The position numbers and the translations under genes are program-made. Under the pieces are notes generated by a model, which searched no databases, was not told the origin of the DNA, and saw nothing but the letters and a program-made list of their open reading frames with translations. This document shows positions 1 through 5,647 of a DNA stretch of 5,647 bases, piece after piece (position 1 is the stretch's first letter; each line of letters opens with the position of its first letter). The stretch spans positions 727-6,373 of the forward strand of contig DFXC01000067.1 of assembly GCA_002383105.1 (NCBI GenBank). Reading direction: 5' to 3'. Source of the stretch: Hyphomicrobiaceae bacterium UBA4118 (GTDB taxonomy: Bacteria; Pseudomonadota; Alphaproteobacteria; Rhizobiales; Methyloligellaceae).

Positions 1-513
<513 letters not shown>

Positions 514-528
514 ACAGTGGTAGCGCCG

Positions 529-1395
529 TCAGCGCATGCGCGACAGCCGCCGCACACACATCACCTCGTAGCCTGCCGCCTTGATACGGTCCCTGGCATG
601 GGCGAAAGGCTCGACCTCGACCGCCATGTGATAGGCGTTGGCGTGGAGCAGCTCGGTGGGGCTCGTCATGATGCCAACGTGCCCCTCCCAGAACACGAGG
701 TCGCCGCGGCGGAGCGTGGCGCCACCCTGCCACTCGACGGGGCCTCCGAGCTCGGCCGCCTGCATATCGGCATCGCGCGGCGCCGCCACCCCTGCTGCTT
801 CGGCGGCCAGCTGCACGAGCCCTGAGCAATCGAGGCCGACGCTGGTGCGGCCCCCCCAAAGATAGGGCGTGCCGACAAACGCCTCGGCGACGGCGACGTA
901 ATCGGGGGCAGCCTCGCCGAGAGGCACGGTGTGGCGGGCAAAGATGTAGCCTCCGCCGGCGAGCGCAAGGAACTTGCCCTCCTCCCCCGCAACGGGGACG
1001 AGAGCGTTCAGGCTCAGCAGCGCAAGCGGGGGCACCTTGCCGTCAGGTTGCGGGTAGACATAGGTGCGCAGCGCCGAGACCCGGTGGGTGGGGGGGACAA
1101 AATCGGGGACAAGCCCCTCGCTCGGCACGTATCCGACATAGCCATCGCGGGAGAGCTGCACCCAGGCCCAGCCTTCGCTCTCATCGTAGAGGGTGACGGT
1201 TTCGCCGAGCAGCGCCTCGGTGTCGAGGGTGGCGTCGAAGCGCGGCTCCCGCCGCAAGGGCAAGGCGGGGGCGCTCACCTGGCGGGGCTCACCCCTTACA
1301 TAGCGTTCGGCCTCGATCAGGCCGCGCAATGACTCCGCCGCCAGGTCCCGGCGATAAGCGTGGCGGCGCGGATCGGGCAAGACGCCGCCGATCAC
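529..1395 (-). CDS. SH3b-NlpC/P60 family cell-wall peptide endopeptidase (YkfC-like)
   Basis: This 288-residue protein has an N-terminal stretch, an SH3-like region (about residues 41-98, with VTLYDESEGWAWVQ and GYVGYVPSEGL), a second SH3-like region (about 103-160) and a C-terminal NlpC/P60 domain (about 165-285). The catalytic Cys is in GLDCSGLV (C190), the His in GHVGIM (H239), and the third polar residue is probably the His of LLHANA (H251). The family cleaves gamma-D-Glu to diamino-acid bonds in peptidoglycan stem peptides. I see no signal peptide or membrane segment at the N-terminus (MIGGVLPDPRRHAYRRDL), so a cytoplasmic role in stem-peptide recycling, as in Bacillus YkfC, fits better than secretion. 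The start is a GTG whose bases overlap the TGA of the upstream aminopeptidase (GTGA), which implies translational coupling. The domain assignment is firm; substrate and location are inferred. Confidence 0.9.
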   Translation of the reverse strand: MIGGVLPDPRRHAYRRDLAAESLRGLIEAERYVRGEPRQVSAPALPLRREPRFDATLDTEALLGETVTLYDESEGWAWVQLSRDGYVGYVPSEGLVPDFVPPTHRVSALRTYVYPQPDGKVPPLALLSLNALVPVAGEEGKFLALAGGGYIFARHTVPLGEAAPDYVAVAEAFVGTPYLWGGRTSVGLDCSGLVQLAAEAAGVAAPRDADMQAAELGGPVEWQGGATLRRGDLVFWEGHVGIMTSPTELLHANAYHMAVEVEPFAHARDRIKAAGYEVMCVRRLSRMR

Positions 1396-2819
1396 GACGT
1401 GCCGAGCTCTTGGCGGAAGAACTGGTAGAGCGCCCGGGCCGCTTGCGGCTCGCCACCTTGCGGGCGTCCCGGCTGCTCACGCGGGACCCAGCCGAAAATG
1501 TCGAGATGGGCGAAGCGCTTCGAATCCTGCACGAAGCGCTTCAGGAACAGCGCCGCGATCACCGAGCCGGCGAAGGAGCCTTCCGCGATGTGGTTCACAT
1601 CGGCGATCGAGCTCTTGAGCAGCTTGTCGTAAGGCGCCCAAAACGGCATGCGCCACAGGGGATCGCCGGTGGCGCGGCCTGAGGCCAGCAGGCCCGCCGC
1701 GAACGCCTCGTCATCGGTATAGAGCGGCGGCAGATCGGGCCCGAGTGCCACCCGCGCCGCCCCGGTCAAGGTGGCGATGGTGATGAGGTAGTCCGGCGCC
1801 TCCTCCTCGGCGAGGCTGATGGCGTCGGCAAGCACGAGCCGGCCTTCGGCGTCGGTATTGCCGATCTCCACGGTCATGCCATTCCGGCTCGTCAGCACGT
1901 CGCCCGGTCTGAAGGCGTTGCCGGCGATGCTGTTCTCGGCGGCGGGGATCAGCACGCGGAGTCGCATCGGCAGCTTTGCCCGCATGACAAGGAGCGCAAA
2001 GGTGAGCGCCGAGGCGGCGCCACCCATGTCCTTCTTCATCAGGGCCATGGCGCTTCCCGGCTTGATGTCGAGGCCGCCGGTGTCGAAGGAGATGCCCTTG
2101 CCGACGACCGTCACTTTGGCGGCATGCTCAGATCCCCAGCGAAGATCGATGAGCCGTGGGGCCCGATCGCTCGCCCGGCCCACGGCGTGGATCATGGGGA
2201 AGTTGTCGGACAAGAGCCCGGAGCCCTCTGTCACCTTGACGCTTCCCCCAAACTCGTTGGCAAGCTCGCGCGCGGCGGTCTCAAGCTCGGCAGGACCGAG
2301 ATCGTTGGCCGGCGTGTTGATGAGATCGCGGCCGAAATACAGCGCCTCGGCAAGGGCGAGAACCTCGTCCTTGCTCGCGCCCTCAGGAAGCACGAGGCGC
2401 TTCGGCTTCGGTCCATTTGCGGCCTTATAGCGGGTGAAGCGGTAGCTTCCGGCGAGGAAGCCGAGCGCGGCAAGCTCGGGATCGGGAAGGGTGGAGGCCA
2501 GTCGATAGTCGCCAGGAGGAAGCGCTCCCGGCAACACCCCGGTCAAAAGCGGCGTCTGCGAGGTCCAGTCCTCCCCGCCAGTGCCAAGCAGAACGCCGCC
2601 GATGCCACCATGGCCATCGGGCAGAAGCAGGACGGAGCCAAGCTTAGGGCTCCAATCTTGCGCCTCGACCCATGTAAGCTCCGCCTCACTCAAGCTCGCA
2701 AGGACGCCGTCATGGTCAGAGGCGATGAGCCTGACCGGAATGGCGTCGGCGCCGGCGGGAAGAAGCAACTCTTCCAGTCCGTGGCGCGTCGTCTCAAGCG
2801 TCATCGCTTTCTTGGGCAT
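1392..2819 (-). CDS. M17 leucyl aminopeptidase family protein
   Basis: This cytosolic two-metal (Zn/Mn) aminopeptidase removes N-terminal residues from peptides. From the ATG at 2819 it has 475 residues, within the usual range. Numbered from there, the metal and catalytic residues are present: K241 and D246 in VVGKGISFDTGG, K253 in LDIKPG, D264 in MKKDMGG, D323 and E325 in the M17 signature NTDAEGRL, and catalytic R327. RDLINTPANDLGP marks the start of the C-terminal catalytic domain; the N-terminal third is the variable domain. The frame stays open to an ATG at 2882, but that start would leave only 18 bases to the divergent GST gene and adds 21 residues unlike the family. A downstream ATG at 2804 (MTLETT), behind AAGAAAG, is a real alternative. 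None of these starts has a strong ribosome site. The stop overlaps the NlpC/P60 start by four bases, so the two form an operon. Confidence 0.93.
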   Translation of the reverse strand: MPKKAMTLETTRHGLEELLLPAGADAIPVRLIASDHDGVLASLSEAELTWVEAQDWSPKLGSVLLLPDGHGGIGGVLLGTGGEDWTSQTPLLTGVLPGALPPGDYRLASTLPDPELAALGFLAGSYRFTRYKAANGPKPKRLVLPEGASKDEVLALAEALYFGRDLINTPANDLGPAELETAARELANEFGGSVKVTEGSGLLSDNFPMIHAVGRASDRAPRLIDLRWGSEHAAKVTVVGKGISFDTGGLDIKPGSAMALMKKDMGGAASALTFALLVMRAKLPMRLRVLIPAAENSIAGNAFRPGDVLTSRNGMTVEIGNTDAEGRLVLADAISLAEEEAPDYLITIATLTGAARVALGPDLPPLYTDDEAFAAGLLASGRATGDPLWRMPFWAPYDKLLKSSIADVNHIAEGSFAGSVIAALFLKRFVQDSKRFAHLDIFGWVPREQPGRPQGGEPQAARALYQFFRQELGTS

Positions 2820-2900
2820 CGATCGCAAATTCGAGACTTGATGGGGCCGCGCATTAATGGCAGGGGAGCGGCGGCAAGACAATGGCGGAAGGCGGCGTTA
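2820..2900. promoter_or_regulatory. Divergent intergenic region between aminopeptidase and GST genes
   Basis: These 81 bases separate two divergent starts and so must hold at least the GST promoter and probably the aminopeptidase-NlpC operon promoter. I cannot pick out convincing -35 and -10 boxes or an operator by eye. The clear element is the GST ribosome site near its right edge. If the aminopeptidase starts at 2804, the region extends a further 15 bases to the left. Confidence 0.4.
2887..2892 (+). promoter_or_regulatory. Ribosome binding site of the GST gene
   Basis: GGAAGG at 2887-2892 lies eight bases before the ATG at 2901. It decides the start. The open frame runs upstream for about 780 bases through DNA antisense to the aminopeptidase gene, but the GST fold begins at this ATG. 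Confidence 0.6.
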
Positions 2901-3569
2901 ATGGCCACGACCAGCTACACGCTCGTGATCGGCGACAAGAACTTCTCCTCCTGGAGCCTCAGGCCCTGGTTAGCGCTCACCCATTGCGGCATTCCGTTCG
3001 CCGAGGAGCGCATCAGGCTCAGGCAGCCCGATTCCAAGGCCGCGATCCTTCGCCATACGCCGGCGGGCAAGGTGCCGGCGCTGAAGACGACTGGGGGCGT
3101 CGTGTGGGACAGCCTCGCCATCGTCGAATATCTCGCCGAGCGCCATAGAGAGCATCGCCTTTGGCCCGCGGACGAAGAGGCGCGTGCGCATGCGCGCAGC
3201 ATTTCCGCCGAGATGCATTCGGGCTTCGTCGCGCTCCGCAACGACATGTCCATGGATCTGCTGGCGCGGCTCCCCCCCCCGCCGATCGGCGAAGTGCTCG
3301 AGACCGACATCAGGCGGATCGTCGCCCTCTGGAAGGACGCACACACCCGCTTCGGCCATGGCGGCCCCTTCCTGTTTGGCGCCTTCTCCAATGCCGATGC
3401 CATGTTCGCGCCGGTGGCGACGCGCTTCCGCACCTATGGCGTCGATCTTTCTCGCTTCGGCGACGACGGCACCGCTGCGGCTTACGTGCGCGCCATTCTC
3501 GATTTGCCCGAGATGGCCGAGTGGGCCGAGGGCGCCAAGGCAGAGGTGAGGCAGCGCGCCAGCGCCTGA
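2901..3569 (+). CDS. Glutathione S-transferase family protein
   Basis: This is a soluble 222-residue protein, the usual GST size. The N-terminal thioredoxin-like domain (about residues 5-85) opens with YTLVIGDKNFSSWSLRPWLA, where S16, S17 and S19 are candidates for the thiol-activating residue. It continues with the cis-proline in KVPAL (P59) and the glutathione gamma-glutamyl contact motif DSLAIVEYL (70-78). The helical C-terminal domain (about 95-215) contains GPFLFGAFSNADAMFAPV, the N-capping and hydrophobic-staple region of GSTs. The family joins glutathione to electrophiles or acts as a glutathione-dependent peroxidase, isomerase or dehalogenase. I cannot tell which, although the sequence resembles the YfcF-like bacterial group. 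A run of nine C (3272-3280) encodes PPP in the interdomain region and the frame is consistent on both sides of it. The gene is divergent from the aminopeptidase operon, and nothing nearby suggests a dedicated substrate. Confidence 0.9.
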   Translation: MATTSYTLVIGDKNFSSWSLRPWLALTHCGIPFAEERIRLRQPDSKAAILRHTPAGKVPALKTTGGVVWDSLAIVEYLAERHREHRLWPADEEARAHARSISAEMHSGFVALRNDMSMDLLARLPPPPIGEVLETDIRRIVALWKDAHTRFGHGGPFLFGAFSNADAMFAPVATRFRTYGVDLSRFGDDGTAAAYVRAILDLPEMAEWAEGAKAEVRQRASA

Positions 3570-3585
3570 TTTCCCCGATAGGCGC
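3562..3585 (+). terminator. Weak hairpin over the GST stop codon
   Basis: GCGCCT (3562-3567) and AGGCGC (3580-3585) form a perfect six-pair stem with a 12-base loop across the stop codon. There is no T-run directly after it; a T6 run lies 30 bases further on (3616-3621). It is therefore not a classical intrinsic terminator and may have no function. Confidence 0.2.
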
Positions 3586-3695
3586 ATCGCTGAGTGGGGC
3601 GCTCATGGTTAATCCTTTTTTGACGCCTGTCCCACATTATTACAGCGGTCCAACAGGGAAAGCCGAGCTCGCGCTTGGTAAGGATTGCTTAAGTA
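3570..3695. other. Intergenic spacer upstream of the lipoprotein ORF
   Basis: These 126 bases are visibly richer in A and T than their surroundings, as expected for a promoter region of the lipoprotein ORF. TTGACG at 3620-3625 matches a -35 box, but no matching -10 lies 16-18 bases downstream; the AT-rich CATTATTAC (3635-3643) is too close. A Shine-Dalgarno AAGGA (3680-3684) lies 11 bases before the ATG at 3696. I see no RNA gene or repeat. Confidence 0.4.
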
Positions 3696-3932
3696 ATGTC
3701 TCACCCTTCCCGCTCGCGCCGCTCCATGGTGCTCGCTCTTCTCGCGACGACGGCCGCGGCATCCCTGCTCGGCGCTTGCAACCAGACCGACGGGCAGCTC
3801 TTCTCGAAGAGCAGCTTCTCGTCTGACGACACGCAGATGTTGGCGAATGAGGCGGTCGGCGCCACCACCAAATGGGCAGCGGCCTATGCCAGGGTGGCGC
3901 GGAAAAAGAGGAAGGTCACGACTGGCGCCTGA
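3696..3932 (+). CDS. Truncated lipoprotein, probably a TadD-like N-terminus with a foreign tail
   Basis: This ORF has 78 codons. Residues 1-28 are a lipoprotein signal: basic MSHPSRSRRS, a hydrophobic core, then the lipobox LGAC with C28 as the lipidated residue, so the product would be exported and membrane-anchored. Residues 29-66 form a polar linker ending in ATTKWAAAYAR, the kind of segment that precedes the first TPR repeat in TadD-like lipoproteins of rhizobial Tad clusters. After R66 the frame runs through DNA whose opposite strand encodes TadC (APVVTFLFFRATL). The last 12 residues, VARKKRKVTTGA, are thus antisense TadC codons and not family sequence. No TPR is left; a full TadD-like protein has roughly 250 residues or more. 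I read this as a gene broken by deletion. The ORF begins with an intact signal and ribosome site, so a small lipoprotein could still be made. The TadD identity rests on context and a short match. Confidence 0.6.
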   Translation: MSHPSRSRRSMVLALLATTAAASLLGACNQTDGQLFSKSSFSSDDTQMLANEAVGATTKWAAAYARVARKKRKVTTGA

Positions 3933-4248
3933 CCGCGCAAGCCCGCCATCTTCAGCCGCTCCCGCGTGGTATCGGTCTCGAGCGCCTTACGCAAGTTCAG
4001 CTGCTCGACGACCCGCTTCATGAAGCTTTTCGGGTCTTCCTGAGCTGGCGCTGCTCGTCGGCAAGATGCGCGAGGCGCTCGGCGCGCAGGCGCTCGCGCT
4101 CGGTCGCCACATATTTCATCCGCGCGTCGAGCCGGTCGCCGGACAGAAGCGGCAGCACGAAAGAGGTGACGGTAGCAAAGGCCGCGACCGCCGCCAGCAC
4201 CATGACGACGAATTGAGGGTCGAGAACGTATTTGATCACGGACTGCAA
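3884..4248 (-). pseudogene. tadC: tadC remnant (Tad pilus inner-membrane platform), frameshifted and 3'-deleted
   Basis: TadC is one of two T2SSF-domain proteins that form the inner-membrane platform of the Tad/Flp pilus machine; the usual length is about 320-330 residues. Here a TTG start at 4248, behind AGGGG, opens 76 codons to a TGA at 4018. They contain a family-like N-terminus (VLDPQFVVMVLAAVAAFA), a membrane segment (about residues 13-36) and a charged stretch (MKYVATERERLRAERLA). The homology then continues in another frame from the ATG at 4021: PKSFMKRVVEQLNLRKALE, later MAGLRGQAP and VVTFLFFRATL, ending at a TAG at 3884-3886. One missing base around 4030-4050 explains the shift. The remaining two thirds of the gene, including the T2SSF core, are absent; the convergent lipoprotein ORF lies there instead. 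Two independent lesions make a functional TadC unlikely. Confidence 0.82.
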
Positions 4249-4255
4249 GGCGCGG

Positions 4256-4260
4256 CCCCT
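4256..4260 (-). promoter_or_regulatory. Ribosome binding site of tadC
   Basis: On the minus strand AGGGG lies seven bases before the TTG at 4248, which supports that TTG start. It overlaps the original tadB stop codon (TAG, 4259-4261), an arrangement typical of coupled operon genes. Confidence 0.5.
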
Positions 4261-4309
4261 AATAGTCGAAGTTGATCATTTTGCGCATGACGAGGACGCC
4301 AAGAAGCAT
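4259..4309 (-). pseudogene. Orphaned 3' end of tadB after the premature stop
   Basis: Directly after the TGA at 4310-4312 the same frame continues with 16 codons, MLLGVLVMRKMINFDY, and a TAG. This matches the usual TadB C-terminus, where a Trp normally joins SAV to the following M and the protein ends in RKMINF followed by a final acidic/aromatic pair. The segment includes half of the last membrane helix. It starts with ATG, so weak re-initiation of a 16-residue peptide is conceivable, but I see no ribosome site for it. Confidence 0.75.
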
Positions 4310-5251
4310 TCAAACCGCGCTTGCCATCAGCATCACATTGCCGAGCTTCTCACTGAACAGAAGCGAGATGTAGTCGGGCGAGGTGAGATAAACCATCAGC
4401 ATGACGCAAGGCGGGAGCGAGCCGATGATCATGGCCGACGCCTTGGCCTCGGCGCTGAAGGCTCGGACCTTGGCCTGCAAGCGATAGCGGTCGCGCAGCA
4501 CGGAGGAGAGATTGCCCAGCGCCTCGGCGAGATTGCCGCCAGTCTGCGCCTGGATGGCGATGACGATAGCGAAGAAGTTCACCTCTTGCAGCGGCATGCG
4601 CTCAGACATGCGCTCGAAGGCGCGCGACAGCGGCCCGCCGACCTTCTGCTGCTCGACGAGATCGACAAACTCGCCGCGCACGGGCTCGGGTGCTTCCGCC
4701 GCTATGATCTGCAAGCAATCGGAGAGCGGGAGACCCGACTTGACGCCGCGCACGATGATGTCGATGGCATTGGCGAACTCGATGAGGAACTTGGCTTGGC
4801 GGCGCTTAATCACGCGCGAGAGGATGAAGCGCGGCAGTCCGAGCCCGCAGGCAAAGGCGGCCAGCAGCGACACGATCGGCGAGGAGCCGGTGATAAGGAC
4901 GATGAAGCCGCCGAAAACGCCAGCAGCCAAGCTTAACAGGTAAAAGGTGCGCGGCTTGAGTCTGAGGCCGGCCCGGGTGAGCTTGATGCGGAGCGGCACG
5001 CGCTTGCGTGCCTTCTGCTTGGCCTCGATGTCCTTGATGGAGTCCTGCACCTGCTGCCGGCGCATCTGCAAGGGCTGTTGCAGGGCGAGCCGCGTGCGAA
5101 CCTTGGTTTGGCCTTGCGCCACGCTGGCGACACGCTTGTTCGCCCTGCGCTGGCCACTCACGAACGGCATCACCAGCACATAGACGACCCCGCCTACGGC
5201 GACGCCGGCCAGCATCATGGCTGCGAGTTGCACGAACTCAGGGCTGGGCAA
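4310..5251 (-). CDS. tadB: TadB-like Tad pilus platform protein, ended early by a nonsense codon
   Basis: TadB is an inner-membrane T2SSF-domain protein that, with TadC, couples the CpaF/TadA ATPase to pilus assembly. The 313-residue ORF has an N-terminal membrane segment (about residues 10-31), a basic cytoplasmic stretch (33-100), a hydrophobic pair (about 103-145), the T2SSF domain (about 157-282, with VRGVKSGLPLSDCL and AQTGGNLAEALGNLS) and a last hydrophobic stretch (about 275-313). Translation stops at TGA where TGG is expected; reading past it gives a 330-residue protein with a family-like end. The final helix is therefore cut. The start is TTG, supported by AGGAG six bases upstream (5258-5262), and it overlaps the cpaF end by 14 bases. 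The next in-frame ATG at 5218 would cut into the first membrane helix. Because the loss is only 17 residues, partial function cannot be excluded. Confidence 0.85.
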   Translation of the reverse strand: MPSPEFVQLAAMMLAGVAVGGVVYVLVMPFVSGQRRANKRVASVAQGQTKVRTRLALQQPLQMRRQQVQDSIKDIEAKQKARKRVPLRIKLTRAGLRLKPRTFYLLSLAAGVFGGFIVLITGSSPIVSLLAAFACGLGLPRFILSRVIKRRQAKFLIEFANAIDIIVRGVKSGLPLSDCLQIIAAEAPEPVRGEFVDLVEQQKVGGPLSRAFERMSERMPLQEVNFFAIVIAIQAQTGGNLAEALGNLSSVLRDRYRLQAKVRAFSAEAKASAMIIGSLPPCVMLMVYLTSPDYISLLFSEKLGNVMLMASAV

Positions 5252-5647
5252 ATCGCTCTCCTAACGGGCGACCGTGCTCGTCGAGTACCTCGCCCGAGGC
5301 CAGAATCTCGGTGAGGCGCTTGTCTTCGCCGAAATAGCGCGCCTTTTCCCAGAAGTGTGGCCGGGCGATACCGGTAGTGCGGTGCCGCCCGGAGATGCGC
5401 CCACCCGGTTCCTCGCCTTGGATCTCGTGAATGAACAGGTCTTGCAGCGTTACCACGTCGCCTTCGAGCCCGATCACCTCGGTGACATGGGTGATCTTGC
5501 GGCTGCCGTCGCGCAGTCGCGCGGCCTGGATGATCACGTCCACCGACGACGTGATCATCTCGCGAATGGTCTTGGCGGGAAGGTTGTAGCCGCCCATCAG
5601 AATCATGCTCTCGAGACGGCTGATGCATTCGCGCGGGGAATTGGAGT
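5238..5647 (-). CDS. cpaF: CpaF/TadA-type Tad pilus ATPase, C-terminal part
   Basis: This is the 3' end of the secretion ATPase that powers Tad/Flp pilus assembly at the inner membrane. The gene enters from the right edge; 135 in-frame codons are visible (from 5645) to the TGA at 5238-5240. Family-typical segments follow in order: SPRECISRLESMILMGGY (residues 3-20), LPAKTIREMITSSVDVIIQ (22-40), the conserved AARLRDGSRKITHVTEVIGL (41-60) and ARPHFWEKARYFGEDKRL (94-111). Walker A, the Asp box and Walker B lie outside the window. The tail after residue 115 (ASGEVLDEHGRPLGERFAQP) looks like a short lineage-specific extension. No lesion is visible, in contrast to the two genes downstream. The ORF overlaps the tadB start by 14 bases, so the order is cpaF-tadB-tadC in one transcript. 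An ATG at 5606 is internal and not a start. Confidence 0.92.
   Translation of the reverse strand, partial: SNSPRECISRLESMILMGGYNLPAKTIREMITSSVDVIIQAARLRDGSRKITHVTEVIGLEGDVVTLQDLFIHEIQGEEPGGRISGRHRTTGIARPHFWEKARYFGEDKRLTEILASGEVLDEHGRPLGERFAQP
5258..5262 (-). promoter_or_regulatory. Ribosome binding site of tadB
   Basis: On the minus strand AGGAG lies six bases before TTG at 5251, inside the last codons of cpaF. It is the best Shine-Dalgarno match in the window and justifies the unusual TTG start over the later ATG at 5218. Confidence 0.65.

Noticed and set aside
514..528. Bidirectional terminator between the convergent yejF and NlpC/P60 genes
   Set aside because: The gap has no stem with a T-run; the nearby GCGCATGCGC palindrome is coding sequence of the NlpC gene.
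1511..1542. Two copies of CGAAGCGCTTC 21 bases apart, each containing a 10-base palindrome, like a tandem operator
   Set aside because: They lie inside the aminopeptidase gene and encode two KRF tripeptides (LKRFVQDSKRF). Codon preference explains the repetition.
2124..2900. Plus-strand open frame running into the GST gene, giving a possible 481-residue protein
   Set aside because: It is antisense to the well-supported aminopeptidase gene, and the GST fold starts at 2901 behind a good ribosome site. Long antisense open frames are common in GC-rich DNA.
3620..3643. TTGACG with nearby AT-rich bases as a sigma-70 promoter for the lipoprotein ORF
   Set aside because: The AT-rich candidate -10 is only 9-12 bases downstream, and the correctly spaced hexamer (CAGCGG) does not fit.
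3161..3826. Plus-strand open frame of 221 codons overlapping GST and lipoprotein
   Set aside because: It is an out-of-frame shadow of the GST gene, arginine-rich, with no ribosome site or motif.
3900..3917. RKKRKV in the lipoprotein tail resembles a nuclear localisation signal
   Set aside because: It is the antisense reading of TadC codons for a hydrophobic stretch; a chance match is the simplest explanation.
4310..4312. TGA as a recoded tryptophan codon or selenocysteine
   Set aside because: TGA ends five other genes here, Trp is written TGG, TadB is not a selenoprotein family, and the adjacent tadC is also broken.
4232..4943. Plus-strand open frames of 234 and 143 codons
   Set aside because: They lie antisense to tadB, which has clear family motifs; their translations are charge-rich and low in complexity, with no recognisable domain.

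Overview
The window is GC-rich chromosomal DNA whose genes look alphaproteobacterial, most likely Hyphomicrobiales (Rhizobiales). The reasons are a YejF-type dual-ATPase ABC protein, an M17 aminopeptidase translationally coupled to an SH3b-NlpC/P60 peptidase, and a cpaF-tadB-tadC gene order with sequence like rhizobial Ctp/Cpa pilus proteins. I cannot name a genus. All genes whose ends are visible stop at TGA, and tryptophan is written TGG, so the standard bacterial code applies.

Layout. Positions 1-513 (+) hold the last 170 codons of a YejF-like ABC ATPase. It converges, with only 15 bases between, on a minus-strand pair: an M17 leucyl aminopeptidase (about 1392-2819) followed by an NlpC/P60 endopeptidase (529-1395), joined by a 4-base GTGA overlap. 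Divergent from the aminopeptidase is a glutathione S-transferase family gene (2901-3569, +). A 126-base spacer with no recognisable gene leads to a short lipoprotein ORF (3696-3932, +). The rest is a minus-strand Tad pilus operon read from right to left: the 3' end of cpaF (5238-5647), tadB (4310-5251) and a tadC remnant (3884-4248).

The left half looks like a peptide or murein-peptide handling neighbourhood. An inner-membrane importer ATPase, a cytoplasmic-looking YkfC-like endopeptidase and an aminopeptidase could together take up and dismantle muropeptide stems. This is inference from family knowledge and proximity.

The right half is the most interesting part: a Tad assembly locus caught in decay. 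cpaF is intact as far as visible. tadB has an in-frame TGA where a Trp is expected, with 16 more codons in the same frame ending in a family-like C-terminus. tadC has a frameshift after about 73 codons and loses its last two thirds. The convergent lipoprotein gene, probably a TadD-like TPR lipoprotein, ends by running antisense through the tadC remnant. One deletion between two convergent genes would explain both truncations and would have created a chimeric 78-residue lipoprotein ORF.
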